From contig OMIN01000144.1 of the NCBI GenBank assembly GCA_900299145.1, forward strand, positions 1 through 64,000: a stretch of DNA of 64,000 nucleotides. Reading direction: 5' to 3'. The notes below the pieces were generated by a model. The model ran no database searches. It was not told the origin of the DNA and worked only from the letters and a program-made list of their open reading frames with translations. Below are positions 47,463-56,479 of the stretch, in pieces. How positions within the stretch are numbered: position 1 is the first letter of the stretch; each line of letters begins with the position of its first letter. The DNA is from Betaproteobacteria bacterium (GTDB lineage Bacteria; Pseudomonadota; Gammaproteobacteria; Burkholderiales; SG8-41). The translations under genes were made by a program, and so were the position numbers.

Positions 47463-48194
47463 GTGTCGAGCGCGAATCTGACGCGAAAAACGACGAGGCG
47501 GAATTCCACCATAGCAATAAATTTTAAAATCAATCCGACGGTGTTGAAATCGGTGTCGTTGTTTGCATCGTTTTCCGATCAGCAGATCAATACGCTGCTC
47601 GCTTACGTGCAGCACCGCAGCTTTGCGCGCAATATTTATGTGATGCACGCGGGCGAGGAAACCGATTCGCTCTATGTGATGCTGTCGGGCAAGGCCAAGG
47701 TGGTGCTCACCGACGATCATGGCCGCGAGGTCATCCTTGGCTACATGGGGCCGCAGGATTTCTTCGGCGAAATGGGCATTCTTGACGATTCGCCGCGCTC
47801 GGCCAGCGTGTTTACGCTGGAGCCGTGCGAAATGTTGCGGTTGTCCAAAACCGGCTTCATGTCCTGTGTGCGCGAGCATTCGGAAGTGGCGATGTTGGTG
47901 ATTCGCAATCTGGTCAAGCGCCTGCGCGCCGCGGATCGCAAGATTGAAAGTCTGGCGCTGGTGGATGTGTCGGGGCGCGTGGCGCGGCTGCTGCTGGATC
48001 TGGCGCAGGAAACCGGCGGCAAGCTCATCGTGCAACGCGCGCCGGCGAAGCAGGAAATCGCGCGAATGATCGGCGCGTCGCGCGAAATGGTGAGCCGCGT
48101 TATCAAGGAGCTTGAACAGCGCGCACTGATCCGCGTCGACCGTCGCAGCATTATTATTCTCGACCGCGAGATGACCAAGGCGCTGAAGATGTAA
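47463..48194 (+). CDS. Crp/Fnr family transcriptional regulator
   Basis: The 243-residue product has a cNMP-type sensor domain at about 25-145 (AGEETDSLYVMLSGKAKVV, ILGYMGPQDFFGEMGILDD) and a Crp-type helix-turn-helix at about 190-225 (KQEIARMIGASREMVSRVIK). It lacks the N-terminal Cys cluster of Fnr, so it does not bind an Fe-S cluster of that kind. It resembles the Burkholderiales Crp-like regulators, but targets are unknown. Start is GTG 47463 after GGCTGAG. It is divergent from trxB by 150 nt. Confidence 0.9.
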   Translation: MSSANLTRKTTRRNSTIAINFKINPTVLKSVSLFASFSDQQINTLLAYVQHRSFARNIYVMHAGEETDSLYVMLSGKAKVVLTDDHGREVILGYMGPQDFFGEMGILDDSPRSASVFTLEPCEMLRLSKTGFMSCVREHSEVAMLVIRNLVKRLRAADRKIESLALVDVSGRVARLLLDLAQETGGKLIVQRAPAKQEIARMIGASREMVSRVIKELEQRALIRVDRRSIIILDREMTKALKM

Positions 48195-48227
48195 CGCGGG
48201 TATTGGTTTTTCCGCAGAGCGAGTTTT

Positions 48228-48257
48228 ATAAGTATTTGTTTTTATTGAATATTTTTT
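48228..48257 (+). repeat. Dispersed AT-rich repeat
   Basis: ATAAGTATTTGTTTTTATTG then AATATTTTTTAATG. Apart from the first base it equals the consensus. It lies between the Crp/Fnr gene and the FecR-domain gene. Confidence 0.95.
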
Positions 48258-48356
48258 AATGCCGTGAATTGCTTCACGCCGAAGTATCGGCGTGCTGAAC
48301 ACATCCGGCGGCTGCATGTAAAATTACCGGACATGAACTCACGGGAGTGCAACGCA

Positions 48357-49076
48357 ATGAACCAGTATGTACGGCCAGTAGCTTGGTGGCGGCTCTTCGG
48401 CCTGATGCTGGCGTTGTACTCGGCGGTGTGGAGCGGCACTGCGGCGGCGCAAGCAGCGGGCACCGTCATCCAATTGACGGCTACCCTGTCGGCGCTACGC
48501 GGCGGCGCGACGCGCATTCTGTCGATGAAATCCGAAGTGCAGCGCGGCGACACGCTGGTCACCCAGCGCGACAGCTACGCGCAGGTGCAATTCACCGATA
48601 ACAGCACCATCACCTTGCGCCCCAATACCACGCTGCGCCTCGAAGACTATCAGTTCGATCAAAAAGCGCCGGGGAAGGACGGCATCGTGATGAATCTGGT
48701 AAAGGGCGGTCTGCGTTCGGTCACTGGTCTGATCGGCAAGCGCGGCAATCAGGACGCGTACAAAATTCAAACCAGCACTGCCATCATCGGTATTCGCGGG
48801 TCCGAAGGTGAAACAATGGCGTGCGCCGCCGGCTGCGAAGGCACCACCAGCAAGAGCGGCGGTTTGCCGCCGGGCGTGTATCACGTGACCAACAGCGACA
48901 TGTACATCATGGTGACCAATCAGGGCTCGGTGCTGATCGGCCCCGGACAGTTCGGTTTTTCCAACGACATCAACAAGCCGCCGGTGTTGCTCGGTGGCGA
49001 TCCCGGCCTCGGCATTACGCAAATTCCGTTCTCGCTGGGTTCCAAGGGGTCGGTACAGGAGTGCAGCCCCAGGTAA
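48357..49076 (+). CDS. FecR-domain periplasmic protein
   Basis: The 239-residue product has a signal peptide or anchor (WWRLFGLMLALYSAVWSGTA, cleavage after AAAQA) and a FecR domain (RGDTLVTQRDSYAQVQFTDN, STITLRPNTTLRLEDYQFD, VKGGLRSVTGLIGKR, STAIIGIRGSEGE). FecR-type proteins either bind outer surfaces or regulate an anti-sigma system; no sigma factor is next to it, so the role is unknown. Start ATG 48357 has GGGAG upstream. A strong terminator follows. Confidence 0.85.
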   Translation: MNQYVRPVAWWRLFGLMLALYSAVWSGTAAAQAAGTVIQLTATLSALRGGATRILSMKSEVQRGDTLVTQRDSYAQVQFTDNSTITLRPNTTLRLEDYQFDQKAPGKDGIVMNLVKGGLRSVTGLIGKRGNQDAYKIQTSTAIIGIRGSEGETMACAAGCEGTTSKSGGLPPGVYHVTNSDMYIMVTNQGSVLIGPGQFGFSNDINKPPVLLGGDPGLGITQIPFSLGSKGSVQECSPR

Positions 49077-49094
49077 ACGTGTCGCCAATTCGGC

Positions 49095-49122
49095 AAAAAC
49101 CCCGCATTAGCGGGGTTTTTTT
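49095..49122 (+). terminator. Intrinsic terminator after the FecR-domain gene
   Basis: Stem AAAAACCCCGC / GCGGGGTTTTT with a 4-nt loop and a T-run, 18 nt after the stop. Confidence 0.93.
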
Positions 49123-49147
49123 ATGGCTGAACGGGCGGAAAACCTGC

Positions 49148-49177
49148 TTGGGTTCGGAAAATCTTTTGTATTATAAT
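49148..49177 (+). promoter_or_regulatory. Candidate promoter of ftsK
   Basis: TTGGGT (49148-49153), 18 bp spacer, TATAAT (49172-49177). It sits between the previous terminator and ftsK, 37 nt before the start codon. Confidence 0.6.
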
Positions 49178-49213
49178 CATTAACTTATGGGGTTTTCTTA
49201 AAGTCACGGATTC

Positions 49214-51532
49214 ATGACCACTGCCGAAAGCACGTTGAGCCTTCGCCCCGCGCGCAATCCGCTGCCGCCGCGCATCGGCGCGCTGCTGCGTGAATCGTGG
49301 TGGCTCGCGCTGACTGCGCTGGCGCTGTATTTGCTGATGGTGCTGTTCACCTATCACAAGGGTGATCCAGGCTGGTCGCATTCACTGCGTGAAACCGGCA
49401 TTCGCAACGCTGGTGGCATGGTGGGCGCGTATCTGTCTGACTTGCTTTTGTATCTGCACGGCGTATCGGCGTACTGGTGGGTGCTGTTTTGCGGCGCGCT
49501 GGTGGGCTGGGGCTTTCGCCGGATTGAGAACGTGCCTGAAATAGACCGTCGTTCGTACGCGGTGATCGGTATCGGCTTTCTGGTTATGTTAGTGGCCAGT
49601 TGCGGTATTGAATATTTGCGGTTGCACAGTCTGAAAGCCACGTTGCCGCTTGCGCCCGGCGGCATGATTGGTGCGATTGCCGGTGGTGCCGCGTCGAAGC
49701 TGCTGGGGTTCACTGGCGGCACACTGATTCTGATGCTGGTGTTTGCCGCAGGCTTTTCGCTGTTTACCGGCCTGTCGTGGCTGACCATTATCGAGAAAAT
49801 CGGCACGGGGCTGGAGTTTGCATTTTACTTTGTCGTGCAACGCTGGCGGGAGCGCCAGGACCGCCGTGCGGGCGAACAGGCGACGATCGAGCGCGAAGAG
49901 GTGGTTGAAGAAACGCGCCGCAAGCTGGAAATTCATGAGCCAGTGCGCATCGAGCCGCCGAAGATGGTCGACATTCCCAAGTCGCCGCGCGTGGAGCGCG
50001 AAAAGCAGGTGCCGCTGTTTGAGAACCTGCCCGACACCATGTTGCCGCCGCTGCACTTGCTGGATGAAGCAGCGCCGCATCTGGAAATGATGTCGCCCGA
50101 TACGCTGGAATTCACGTCGCGTCTGATTGAGAAAAAGCTCTCCGACTTCGGCGTGGCGGTGAAGGTAGTGGCGGCGTATCCCGGCCCGGTGGTGACGCGC
50201 TACGAAATCGAGCCGGCGGTGGGCGTGAAGGGCAGCCAGATCATCAACCTCGTGCGCGACTTGGCGCGCGCGCTGTCGGTGATGAGCATCCGCGTGGTTG
50301 AAACCATTCCGGGCAAGAGCTGCATGGGGCTGGAAATTCCGAATCCGAAGCGTCAGACGGTGAAGTTGACCGAAATTTTGAGTTCGCAGGTGTACGCGGA
50401 CATGGGGTCGCCGCTGACGCTGGCGATGGGCAAGGATATTGCCGGCCACGCGGTAGTGGCCGATCTTGCGCGCATGCCGCACCTGCTGGTGGCGGGCACC
50501 ACGGGTTCCGGCAAGTCGGTGGCGATCAACGCGATGATACTGTCGCTGCTCTATAAATCGCCGCCTTCGCAAGTGCGGCTGATACTGATCGATCCGAAAA
50601 TGCTCGAGCTTTCGGTGTACGAAGGCATCCCGCATCTGCTGGCGCCGGTGGTCACCGATATGCGGCAGGCCTCGCATGCGTTGACCTGGTGCGTGGGCGA
50701 AATGGAGCGGCGCTACAAGCTGATGTCGGCAATGGGCGTGCGCAATCTCGCCGGCTTCAATCAAAAAGTGCGTGACGCCGACAAGGCCAAAACCCCGCTT
50801 GCCAATCCGCTGGCGGCGGATGACCCCGAAGCCGAGCCGTTGCATGAAATGCCGCTGATTGTGGTGGTGATCGACGAGCTTGCCGATTTGATGATGGTGG
50901 TTGGCAAGAAAGTCGAGGAACTCATCGCGCGAATTGCTCAGAAAGCGCGTGCCGCGGGCATTCATCTGGTGTTGGCGACACAGCGCCCATCGGTGGATGT
51001 GATTACCGGCCTCATCAAGGCGAACATCCCTTCGCGCGTGGCGTTTCAGGTCGCGGCAAAAGTGGATTCGCGAACCATTCTCGACCAGATGGGCGCTGAG
51101 GCTTTGCTGGGGCAGGGCGACATGCTGTATTTGCCGCCGGGCACTGGCCTGACGCAGCGCGTGCACGGTGCGTTCGTGTCCGATCATGAAGTGCACAAGG
51201 TTGTCGATTACCTGAAGAGCCTTGCCAAGCCGCAGTACATCGATGGCGTGCTCGAGGGCCCCGAGGCCGAAGGCGACGCAGGGGAGTTGCTCGATGGCAA
51301 TGGCGCTGCCGATGGCGAATCCGATCCGCTGTACGATCAGGCGGTGGCCATAGTAATCAAAACGCGCCGGCCATCGATATCGCTGGTGCAGCGCCATTTG
51401 CGCATCGGCTACAACCGCGCCGCTCGGTTGATCGAGCAGATGGAGCGCTCCGGGGTGGTGTCTGCCGTTTCTGGCGGAGGCAATCGCGAAGTGCTGGTTC
51501 CGCCGTCAGCCGCTGACGCCGCCGAACGTTAA
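49214..51532 (+). CDS. ftsK: DNA translocase FtsK
   Basis: Membrane-anchored motor that moves chromosome ends through the septum and activates XerCD. The 772-residue product has four or five N-terminal helices (to about residue 195), a short charged linker, and the RecA-like motor with Walker [10 protein letters not shown] and Walker [14 protein letters not shown]. The C-terminal gamma winged helix, which reads the KOPS sequence, follows ([18 protein letters not shown]). The linker is short compared with E. coli. It starts the ftsK-DUF4124-lolA-rarA block. Confidence 0.95.
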   Translation: MTTAESTLSLRPARNPLPPRIGALLRESWWLALTALALYLLMVLFTYHKGDPGWSHSLRETGIRNAGGMVGAYLSDLLLYLHGVSAYWWVLFCGALVGWGFRRIENVPEIDRRSYAVIGIGFLVMLVASCGIEYLRLHSLKATLPLAPGGMIGAIAGGAASKLLGFTGGTLILMLVFAAGFSLFTGLSWLTIIEKIGTGLEFAFYFVVQRWRERQDRRAGEQATIEREEVVEETRRKLEIHEPVRIEPPKMVDIPKSPRVEREKQVPLFENLPDTMLPPLHLLDEAAPHLEMMSPDTLEFTSRLIEKKLSDFGVAVKVVAAYPGPVVTRYEIEPAVGVKGSQIINLVRDLARALSVMSIRVVETIPGKSCMGLEIPNPKRQTVKLTEILSSQVYADMGSPLTLAMGKDIAGHAVVADLARMPHLLVAGTTGSGKSVAINAMILSLLYKSPPSQVRLILIDPKMLELSVYEGIPHLLAPVVTDMRQASHALTWCVGEMERRYKLMSAMGVRNLAGFNQKVRDADKAKTPLANPLAADDPEAEPLHEMPLIVVVIDELADLMMVVGKKVEELIARIAQKARAAGIHLVLATQRPSVDVITGLIKANIPSRVAFQVAAKVDSRTILDQMGAEALLGQGDMLYLPPGTGLTQRVHGAFVSDHEVHKVVDYLKSLAKPQYIDGVLEGPEAEGDAGELLDGNGAADGESDPLYDQAVAIVIKTRRPSISLVQRHLRIGYNRAARLIEQMERSGVVSAVSGGGNREVLVPPSAADAAER

Positions 51533-51608
51533 ACGCTTCACGCGCTAAACCTCCAGCGCGCACCGCTGTCGAAGCGTTTCCCGGACGTTCCTTGGTAGAG
51601 AGTGGGCG

Positions 51609-52148
51609 ATGAACCCCAAGTATTTGTTTTTATTGAGTATTTTATGCGTCTCCGCGAAGCCGCTGACAGCCGCCGAGATTTACCGCTGGGTGGATGAGCG
51701 TGGCGTTACGCAATACAGCGAGAAGCCGCCGGAGAATCGTCCGTCGAAACTGGTGAATGCGCGTCCGGCAGCGGCGTCCGTGGATGCCGAAGGCAAGCTG
51801 CTGGAACCGCCCAAAGCCGTAACGGCGCCAACTGCAGGCGCCCAGGCGAAGCCTGCAACACCCCCCGCCCCGCAAACCGCGCTGGTGCCACCGGCTGGCT
51901 CCGCGCCAGCAACGCCTGCCGTTCGCGGCATGGATTTCGGCGTCTACATGCATTTGCGCCGGGGCATGACCGAAGGCGAGGTGCTGCTGCGTGCGGGCAA
52001 ACCCGATCAGGAGACCGTCGAGGGCGGCCGGAACTTTGTGGTGAAATCGCTGTATTACTATCCGACCCTGTCCGATCCGTTTATCACGGTGATCACGCTG
52101 CGTGGTGGACGTGTGGCCGAACTTGAACGCAAACAAAAAACCTTTTAA
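51609..52148 (+). CDS. DUF4124-domain exported protein
   Basis: The 179-residue product begins MNPKYLFLLSILCVSAKPLT, a signal peptide whose core KYLFLLSIL is encoded by a copy of the dispersed repeat. The DUF4124 domain follows at about 23-60 (EIYRWVDERGVTQYSEKPPE). A Pro/Ala-rich stretch and a C-terminal region with HLRRGMTEGEVLLRAGKPD, similar to small outer-membrane assembly folds, complete it. Function unknown. Its stop shares a base with the lolA start. Confidence 0.85.
   Translation: MNPKYLFLLSILCVSAKPLTAAEIYRWVDERGVTQYSEKPPENRPSKLVNARPAAASVDAEGKLLEPPKAVTAPTAGAQAKPATPPAPQTALVPPAGSAPATPAVRGMDFGVYMHLRRGMTEGEVLLRAGKPDQETVEGGRNFVVKSLYYYPTLSDPFITVITLRGGRVAELERKQKTF
51618..51645 (+). repeat. 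Dispersed AT-rich repeat serving as signal-peptide codons
   Basis: AAGTATTTGTTTTTATTGAG then TATTTTATG. It is read in frame as K-Y-L-F-L-L-S-I-L. One substitution and one missing T relative to consensus. Confidence 0.92.
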
Positions 52149-52795
52149 TGTCTGGAAACTTCATGCGCACTCATTGGCGTACCCTGTTGCGAACTCTGTG
52201 TTTATCCGTGTTGGTGCTCGCACCGTCTTTGGCTTTTGCCGCCACCACCGAAGCGTTGAAGGGCTTTCTCACCCAAACCACCACCGCGAAGGGCCGGTTT
52301 GCGCAAATGGTGCTGGATAAAAATCTGAAAATGCTCCAGCAATCCACCGGCACCATGCAGTTTTCGCGCCCCGGCAAATTCCGCTGGGAGTACGACAAGC
52401 CCTACGAGCAAACCATCGTTGGTGACGGCGCGAAGCTTTGGGTCTACGACAAGGATCTGAATCAGGTCACAGAGCGCAAACTCGACCGCGCGCTCGGCGC
52501 AAGCCCCGCGGCGCTGCTCGCAGGCAGCAATGAAATCGACAAAAGCTACACGCTCACCAGCATCGGCAATCAGGAAGGGCTCGATTGGCTCGAAGCCGTG
52601 CCCAAGACCAAGGACACCGCATTCGAGCGCATTCGCCTCGGATTCGGCAAGGCCGGCCTCGATGCAATGGAGCTGCGCGATCAGTTCGGGCAAGTGACGG
52701 TGATCCGCTTCGCCGACATTGAGCGCAATCCGAAACTCGCGTCCGATGCGTTCACGTTTGTAATACCCAAGGGCGCGGATGTAATAAGAGAATGA
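52148..52795 (+). CDS. lolA: Outer-membrane lipoprotein carrier LolA
   Basis: Periplasmic chaperone that takes lipoproteins from LolCDE to LolB. The 215-residue product has a signal peptide (TLLRTLCLSVLVLAPSLAFA) and the LolA half-barrel with KGRFAQMVLD, SRPGKFRWEYDKPYEQTIVG and KLWVYDKDLNQVTERKLD. Start ATG 52148 overlaps the previous stop. Order ftsK-lolA-rarA is conserved. Confidence 0.93.
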   Translation: MSGNFMRTHWRTLLRTLCLSVLVLAPSLAFAATTEALKGFLTQTTTAKGRFAQMVLDKNLKMLQQSTGTMQFSRPGKFRWEYDKPYEQTIVGDGAKLWVYDKDLNQVTERKLDRALGASPAALLAGSNEIDKSYTLTSIGNQEGLDWLEAVPKTKDTAFERIRLGFGKAGLDAMELRDQFGQVTVIRFADIERNPKLASDAFTFVIPKGADVIRE

Positions 52796-52831
52796 GCCGC
52801 GAATGACACACGAGCCAGCCGCGAGCCGCTC

Positions 52832-54175
52832 GTGAACGACCTCTTCGGCAAGCGCGAACCGCGCGCACCGCTCGCCGAGCAGTTGCGCCCCAAGACCCTG
52901 GATGATGTCGCCGGGCAAACGCACCTCGTCGGCCCCGGCAAGCCGCTGCGACTTGCGTTCGAGAGCAAAAAGCCGCATTCGATGATTTTGTGGGGGCCGC
53001 CGGGCGTGGGCAAAACCACGCTGGCGCGGCTGATGGCCGATGCGTTTGACGCGGAGTTCATCGCCATCAGCGCGGTGTTTTCCGGGGTGAAGGAAATACG
53101 CGAGGCGGTGACGCGCGCTGAACTCACGTTGCAGCAAAGCGGCCGCCATACGCTGCTGTTCGTCGACGAGGTGCATCGCTTTAACAAGTCGCAGCAGGAT
53201 GCGTTCCTGCCGTACGTCGAGCGCGGGCTGGTGACTTTCATTGGCGCCACCACCGAAAACCCCTCGTTTGAATTGAACAACGCGTTGTTGTCGCGCGCTG
53301 CGGTGTATGTGTTGCAACCGCTGGGCGAAGCGGATCTCGCTGCGTTGTCGCAACGGGCGTTCGGTAAGTATCTGTTTTTAAATAGTATTTCTGATGAGGC
53401 TCGCGAGCGCATCGTGGGTTATGCGGATGGCGATGCGCGCCGTTTGCTGAATCTGATTGAGCAGCTGGCGGATGCTGCGGAGGAAACCAACCGCAGTGAA
53501 ATCGATGCCGCGTTCGTCAAGCAAACGCTGACGCAAAGCCTGCGCCGCTTCGACAAGGGCGGCGATCAGTTCTACGACCAGATTTCAGCGCTGCATAAAA
53601 GCGTGCGCGGCTCGTCGCCCGATGCTGCACTCTATTGGATGGTGCGCATGCTCGACGGCGGCGCCGATCCGCTTTATCTCGGGCGGCGCATTGTGCGCAT
53701 GGCGAGCGAAGACATCGGCCTGGCCGATCCGCGCGCACTGCGCATGGCGCTTGATGCGTGTGAAACCTATGAGCGTCTCGGGTCACCCGAAGGCGAACTC
53801 GCACTCGCGGAAGTGGTGATTTATCTGGCGGTCGCGCCGAAAAGCAACGCGGCTTATACCGCCTATAACGCCGCGCGCGCGCTGTTGCGAGAAGACAAAT
53901 CGCGTCCGGTGCCGGAACACTTGCGTAACGCGCCGACGAAGTTGATGAAGGAATTGGGCTACGGCGCGAATTACCGTTACGCGCACGACGAAGCAGGCGC
54001 GTACGCCGCCGGTGAAAATTATTTTCCTGACGGTATGGCGCCGCCGAGGTTTTACGAGCCGACGGAATTCGGGCTGGAGTCAAAAATACGCGAGAAGCTG
54101 GAATACCTGCGTTCGCTCGATCGCAAGGCCGGGAACGTGGCTAAAGCTGGCAAGGATCGTAAAAATAGTCAATAA
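52832..54175 (+). CDS. rarA: Replication-associated recombination protein A
   Basis: Clamp-loader-like AAA+ ATPase acting at stalled forks. The 447-residue product has Walker A GPPGVGKTT, Walker B LLFVDEVHRF, sensor 1 GATTENPSFE and the C-terminal tetramerisation domain (SALHKSVRGSSPDAALYWM). Start is GTG 52832. Two copies of the dispersed repeat touch it: an in-frame one at 53364-53395, encoding KYLFLNSIS in the variable loop before the DEARERI helix, and an inverted one over its last codons. Confidence 0.94.
   Translation: MNDLFGKREPRAPLAEQLRPKTLDDVAGQTHLVGPGKPLRLAFESKKPHSMILWGPPGVGKTTLARLMADAFDAEFIAISAVFSGVKEIREAVTRAELTLQQSGRHTLLFVDEVHRFNKSQQDAFLPYVERGLVTFIGATTENPSFELNNALLSRAAVYVLQPLGEADLAALSQRAFGKYLFLNSISDEARERIVGYADGDARRLLNLIEQLADAAEETNRSEIDAAFVKQTLTQSLRRFDKGGDQFYDQISALHKSVRGSSPDAALYWMVRMLDGGADPLYLGRRIVRMASEDIGLADPRALRMALDACETYERLGSPEGELALAEVVIYLAVAPKSNAAYTAYNAARALLREDKSRPVPEHLRNAPTKLMKELGYGANYRYAHDEAGAYAAGENYFPDGMAPPRFYEPTEFGLESKIREKLEYLRSLDRKAGNVAKAGKDRKNSQ
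53364..53395 (+). repeat. Dispersed AT-rich repeat inside rarA
   Basis: GGTAAGTATCTGTTTTTAAA then TAGTATTTCTGATG. It matches the consensus at about 22 of 29 positions, against GC-rich flanks, and keeps the frame. Confidence 0.8.
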
Positions 54176-54189
54176 ATACAGATAGTTAC
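54161..54189 (-). repeat. Dispersed AT-rich repeat, inverted, over the rarA 3' end
   Basis: Read on the minus strand: GTAACTATCTGTATTTATTG then ACTATTTTT. It covers the last four codons and the stop of rarA, and lies 15 nt from the convergent MFS stop. Confidence 0.85.
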
Positions 54190-54203
54190 CATAGTTTTAT
54201 GGT

Positions 54204-55451
54204 CTAGTGTGGCGTCCCCACCAGCTTCGATAACCGTAGCCCGCGCAGCGCACTGGATCGCAGCCACGCGACAATCGCGATCATCGCGCCCAGCACCGAC
54301 AACGCCACCACCGCGTGGGAGGGCCCCAGAAAGTCGGCGCAGAGGCCGGTGGAAAGGCCGCCCAGCGCCATCATTGCCGGAAACATCGGTAACAGACTCG
54401 CCACACGCCCGCGCAAGGCTTGCGGCGCGCTCATTTGCAACGCGGTGTGATTGCTGCTCATGTTGACCATTTCGGCGATGCCCGCGATAAACAGGAAAGC
54501 CATCGCCATTGGCATGCTGGTGCTTAACGCAAAGCCGACCAATGCACCGGCAAACGTCAGCACCGCCGTGAGTTGCGTGACGCCGATGCGGTCGATGCGC
54601 GCTGTCCACACCGAGGCAATGCCGCCCAGCACGCCACCCGCGCCCACGGAAGACAACAGCAGTCCGAGTCCTTCCGGACCGGTCTTGAACACCTGCACCG
54701 CGAACACCGGCATCAGCGCGCTCAACGAAGGGATCAGCAGAAATGCCGGCACCATGCCCAGCAGCAGCATGGTGCGCGCCACCGGATCGGTGACGGCGTA
54801 ACGCAGGCCCTCAAGCATGTCGGCGCGCGCGCTCTTTGCCGGCGCGCGGCGCGGTTCTTCATGTGGCGTCACCAGCGTGATGGCCAGCGCCGCCACACAC
54901 AGATACAGAAGCCCTTGCAATGTGAAATTCCAGGCGGCGCCCACCCACGCAATCAGAAAGCCGGCCGCCGCCGGCCCGGCCGTGCGCATCAGGCTGAATG
55001 CGATGCTGTTTAGCGCCACGGCGTTGGCGACGTCCGCGCGCGGTACCGTGCCGAACACCAGCGTATTGCGCATGGTGCGGTCGAACACCATGCCTACGCC
55101 GGCCAGCAGTGTGAACGCGAAAAGATGCCACACCTGCAAACGGTGGAGTGCCAGCCCCAGCGCAATCGCGAATGAAATGAACACTACCACCAGTTGGCTT
55201 AACGCCAGTGCATAGCGCCGGTCGTAACGTTCCGCCACCACGCCCGATACGGGGGCCAATAGCAACATGGGAATTGCGCGCATCGACAGCACCGCGCCGA
55301 GCAGAGCGCTAGATTGGGTCAAATCGTAAACCACCCAGCCAAGCGTTGCACTTTGTACCCATTGCCCGGCGGTCGAGCAAAATGTACCAATCCACAAGCG
55401 TCGGAAATGGGGGTGGCGCAGGGCGGAGAAGTGGGTGGCTAGGAAGGACAC
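54204..55451 (-). CDS. Major facilitator superfamily transporter, MFS_3 type
   Basis: Inner-membrane efflux-type carrier of the EntS-like group. With GTG 55451 the product is 415 residues, beginning SFLATHFSALRHPHFRRLW, with twelve helices and AERYDRRYALALSQ at loop 2-3. A TTG at 55535 extends the frame to 443 residues but lies next to the cspA terminator and lacks homology. Substrate unknown. Convergent with rarA. Confidence 0.8.
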   Translation of the reverse strand: MSFLATHFSALRHPHFRRLWIGTFCSTAGQWVQSATLGWVVYDLTQSSALLGAVLSMRAIPMLLLAPVSGVVAERYDRRYALALSQLVVVFISFAIALGLALHRLQVWHLFAFTLLAGVGMVFDRTMRNTLVFGTVPRADVANAVALNSIAFSLMRTAGPAAAGFLIAWVGAAWNFTLQGLLYLCVAALAITLVTPHEEPRRAPAKSARADMLEGLRYAVTDPVARTMLLLGMVPAFLLIPSLSALMPVFAVQVFKTGPEGLGLLLSSVGAGGVLGGIASVWTARIDRIGVTQLTAVLTFAGALVGFALSTSMPMAMAFLFIAGIAEMVNMSSNHTALQMSAPQALRGRVASLLPMFPAMMALGGLSTGLCADFLGPSHAVVALSVLGAMIAIVAWLRSSALRGLRLSKLVGTPH

Positions 55452-55537
55452 GAGTGGGTGCGCAGGCTGGTGGAGAATGTTAACGGGGCAATTGAATGCG
55501 CAATTCTGCTGTGGGAGAAAAAAGGTGAATTCCAAAG

Positions 55538-55566
55538 AAAAAAGCCGGGCAAAGCCCGGCTTTTTT
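55538..55566 (-). terminator. Bidirectional intrinsic terminator after the cold-shock gene
   Basis: Stem AAAAAAGCCGGGC / GCCCGGCTTTTTT with a 3-nt loop, 16 nt beyond the cold-shock stop on the minus strand. Confidence 0.9.
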
Positions 55567-55581
55567 GCGATGGCTTGACGC

Positions 55582-55788
55582 TTAAACAGCCTGAATGTTG
55601 CTGGCCTGTTTTTTGCCTTTGTTGCCGTCGGTAATGTCGAAGGAGACTTTTTGGCCTTCCTTCAGGCTCTTGAAGCCCGACATGTTGATTGCGGAGAAAT
55701 GCGCGAAGAGATCTTCGCCGCCGCCATCGGGGGTAATGAAGCCGAAGCCTTTAGCATCGTTAAACCACTTGACTGTACCGGTTGCCAT
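55582..55788 (-). CDS. Cold-shock protein, CspA family
   Basis: RNA-binding beta barrel of 68 residues that melts RNA structure. It starts [20 protein letters not shown] with RNP1 (KGFGFI) and RNP2 (DLFAHF) present. Single domain, typical length. It may be constitutive or cold-induced; a long leader is possible (see the region upstream). Confidence 0.95.
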   Translation of the reverse strand: MATGTVKWFNDAKGFGFITPDGGGEDLFAHFSAINMSGFKSLKEGQKVSFDITDGNKGKKQASNIQAV

Positions 55789-56134
55789 TGTTGCGTTCCT
55801 TAAAGATTTGGAGATTTAGAGTTGAGGTAATCGAGGACGTCAAAGTTACATACGGGGAAGAGAAACGAGGAGATAAAAAATCAACTTGCCAACTTGCCGT
55901 TATGGAACTACAGCCCTCTTCAATGTTTAGGTCTCAAAGCTTCCCAAGGACGAACATCCAACAACCACTGAAAATCCAACCCTTTAGTACTGCCCGGATA
56001 CTCGGAAATCTAACACCGTGCAGCATTATACACACAATTGGTTTTGCGGGTATTTGCCTGATTTATGACGATTTTCCGGGGCGGCATGGTGAAGCCTTGC
56101 ACTTTGCTGGCCGCCCGTCGCGTGTTCCGTGCGG
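55789..56134. other. 346-nt gap with possible long leader of the cold-shock gene
   Basis: No believable gene on either strand. On the minus strand a TATAAT lies at 56025-56030, about 236 nt before the cold-shock start. If that is the promoter the leader would be long, as in E. coli cspA. The -35 is weak. No terminator of the upstream FKBP gene was found. Confidence 0.45.
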
Positions 56135-56479
56135 TCAATCCGTGCCTAGCAGCTCCACTTCAAACACCAGCGTGGCATTGGGTGGGATGACGCCGCCGGC
56201 GCCGCGCGCGCCGTAGCCCAGATCGGGCGGGATGGTGAGCTTGCGCTTGCCGCCGATTTTCATGCCCTGCACGCCTTCATCCCAGCCGCGAATGACGCGG
56301 CCGCCGCCAAGCGGGAACACGAACGGATCGTTGCGATCCTTGCTGGAGTCAAACTTTTCACCGTTGGTGAGCCATCCAGTGTAATGCACGGTGACGTCTT
56401 GTCCCGCGCACGCTTCCGCGCCGCTGCCGACGGTAAGGTCTTCAATAATAAGGCCGCTTGCAGTGGTGGTGGACGGCAT
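56135..56479 (-). CDS. FKBP-type peptidyl-prolyl isomerase
   Basis: Proline isomerase of 114 residues with a single FKBP domain and no signal peptide, so probably cytoplasmic. Active-site aromatic and acidic residues are recognisable in [31 protein letters not shown] and [20 protein letters not shown]. It is close to the small single-domain FkpA/Fkb-type proteins common in betaproteobacteria. Confidence 0.93.
   Translation of the reverse strand: MPSTTTASGLIIEDLTVGSGAEACAGQDVTVHYTGWLTNGEKFDSSKDRNDPFVFPLGGGRVIRGWDEGVQGMKIGGKRKLTIPPDLGYGARGAGGVIPPNATLVFEVELLGTD

Noticed and set aside
47505-47535. AATAAATTTTAAAATCAAT near the Crp/Fnr start as an inverted repeat copy
   Set aside because: Fewer than half the positions match, and it encodes a plausible N-terminus by itself.
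49160-49200. AT-rich DNA upstream of ftsK as a repeat copy
   Set aside because: Better explained as a promoter (TATAAT) and leader; consensus positions do not align.
55782-56216. 144-residue plus-strand frame between the cold-shock and FKBP genes
   Set aside because: Overlaps both genes antisense; composition and lack of a ribosome binding site indicate a chance frame.
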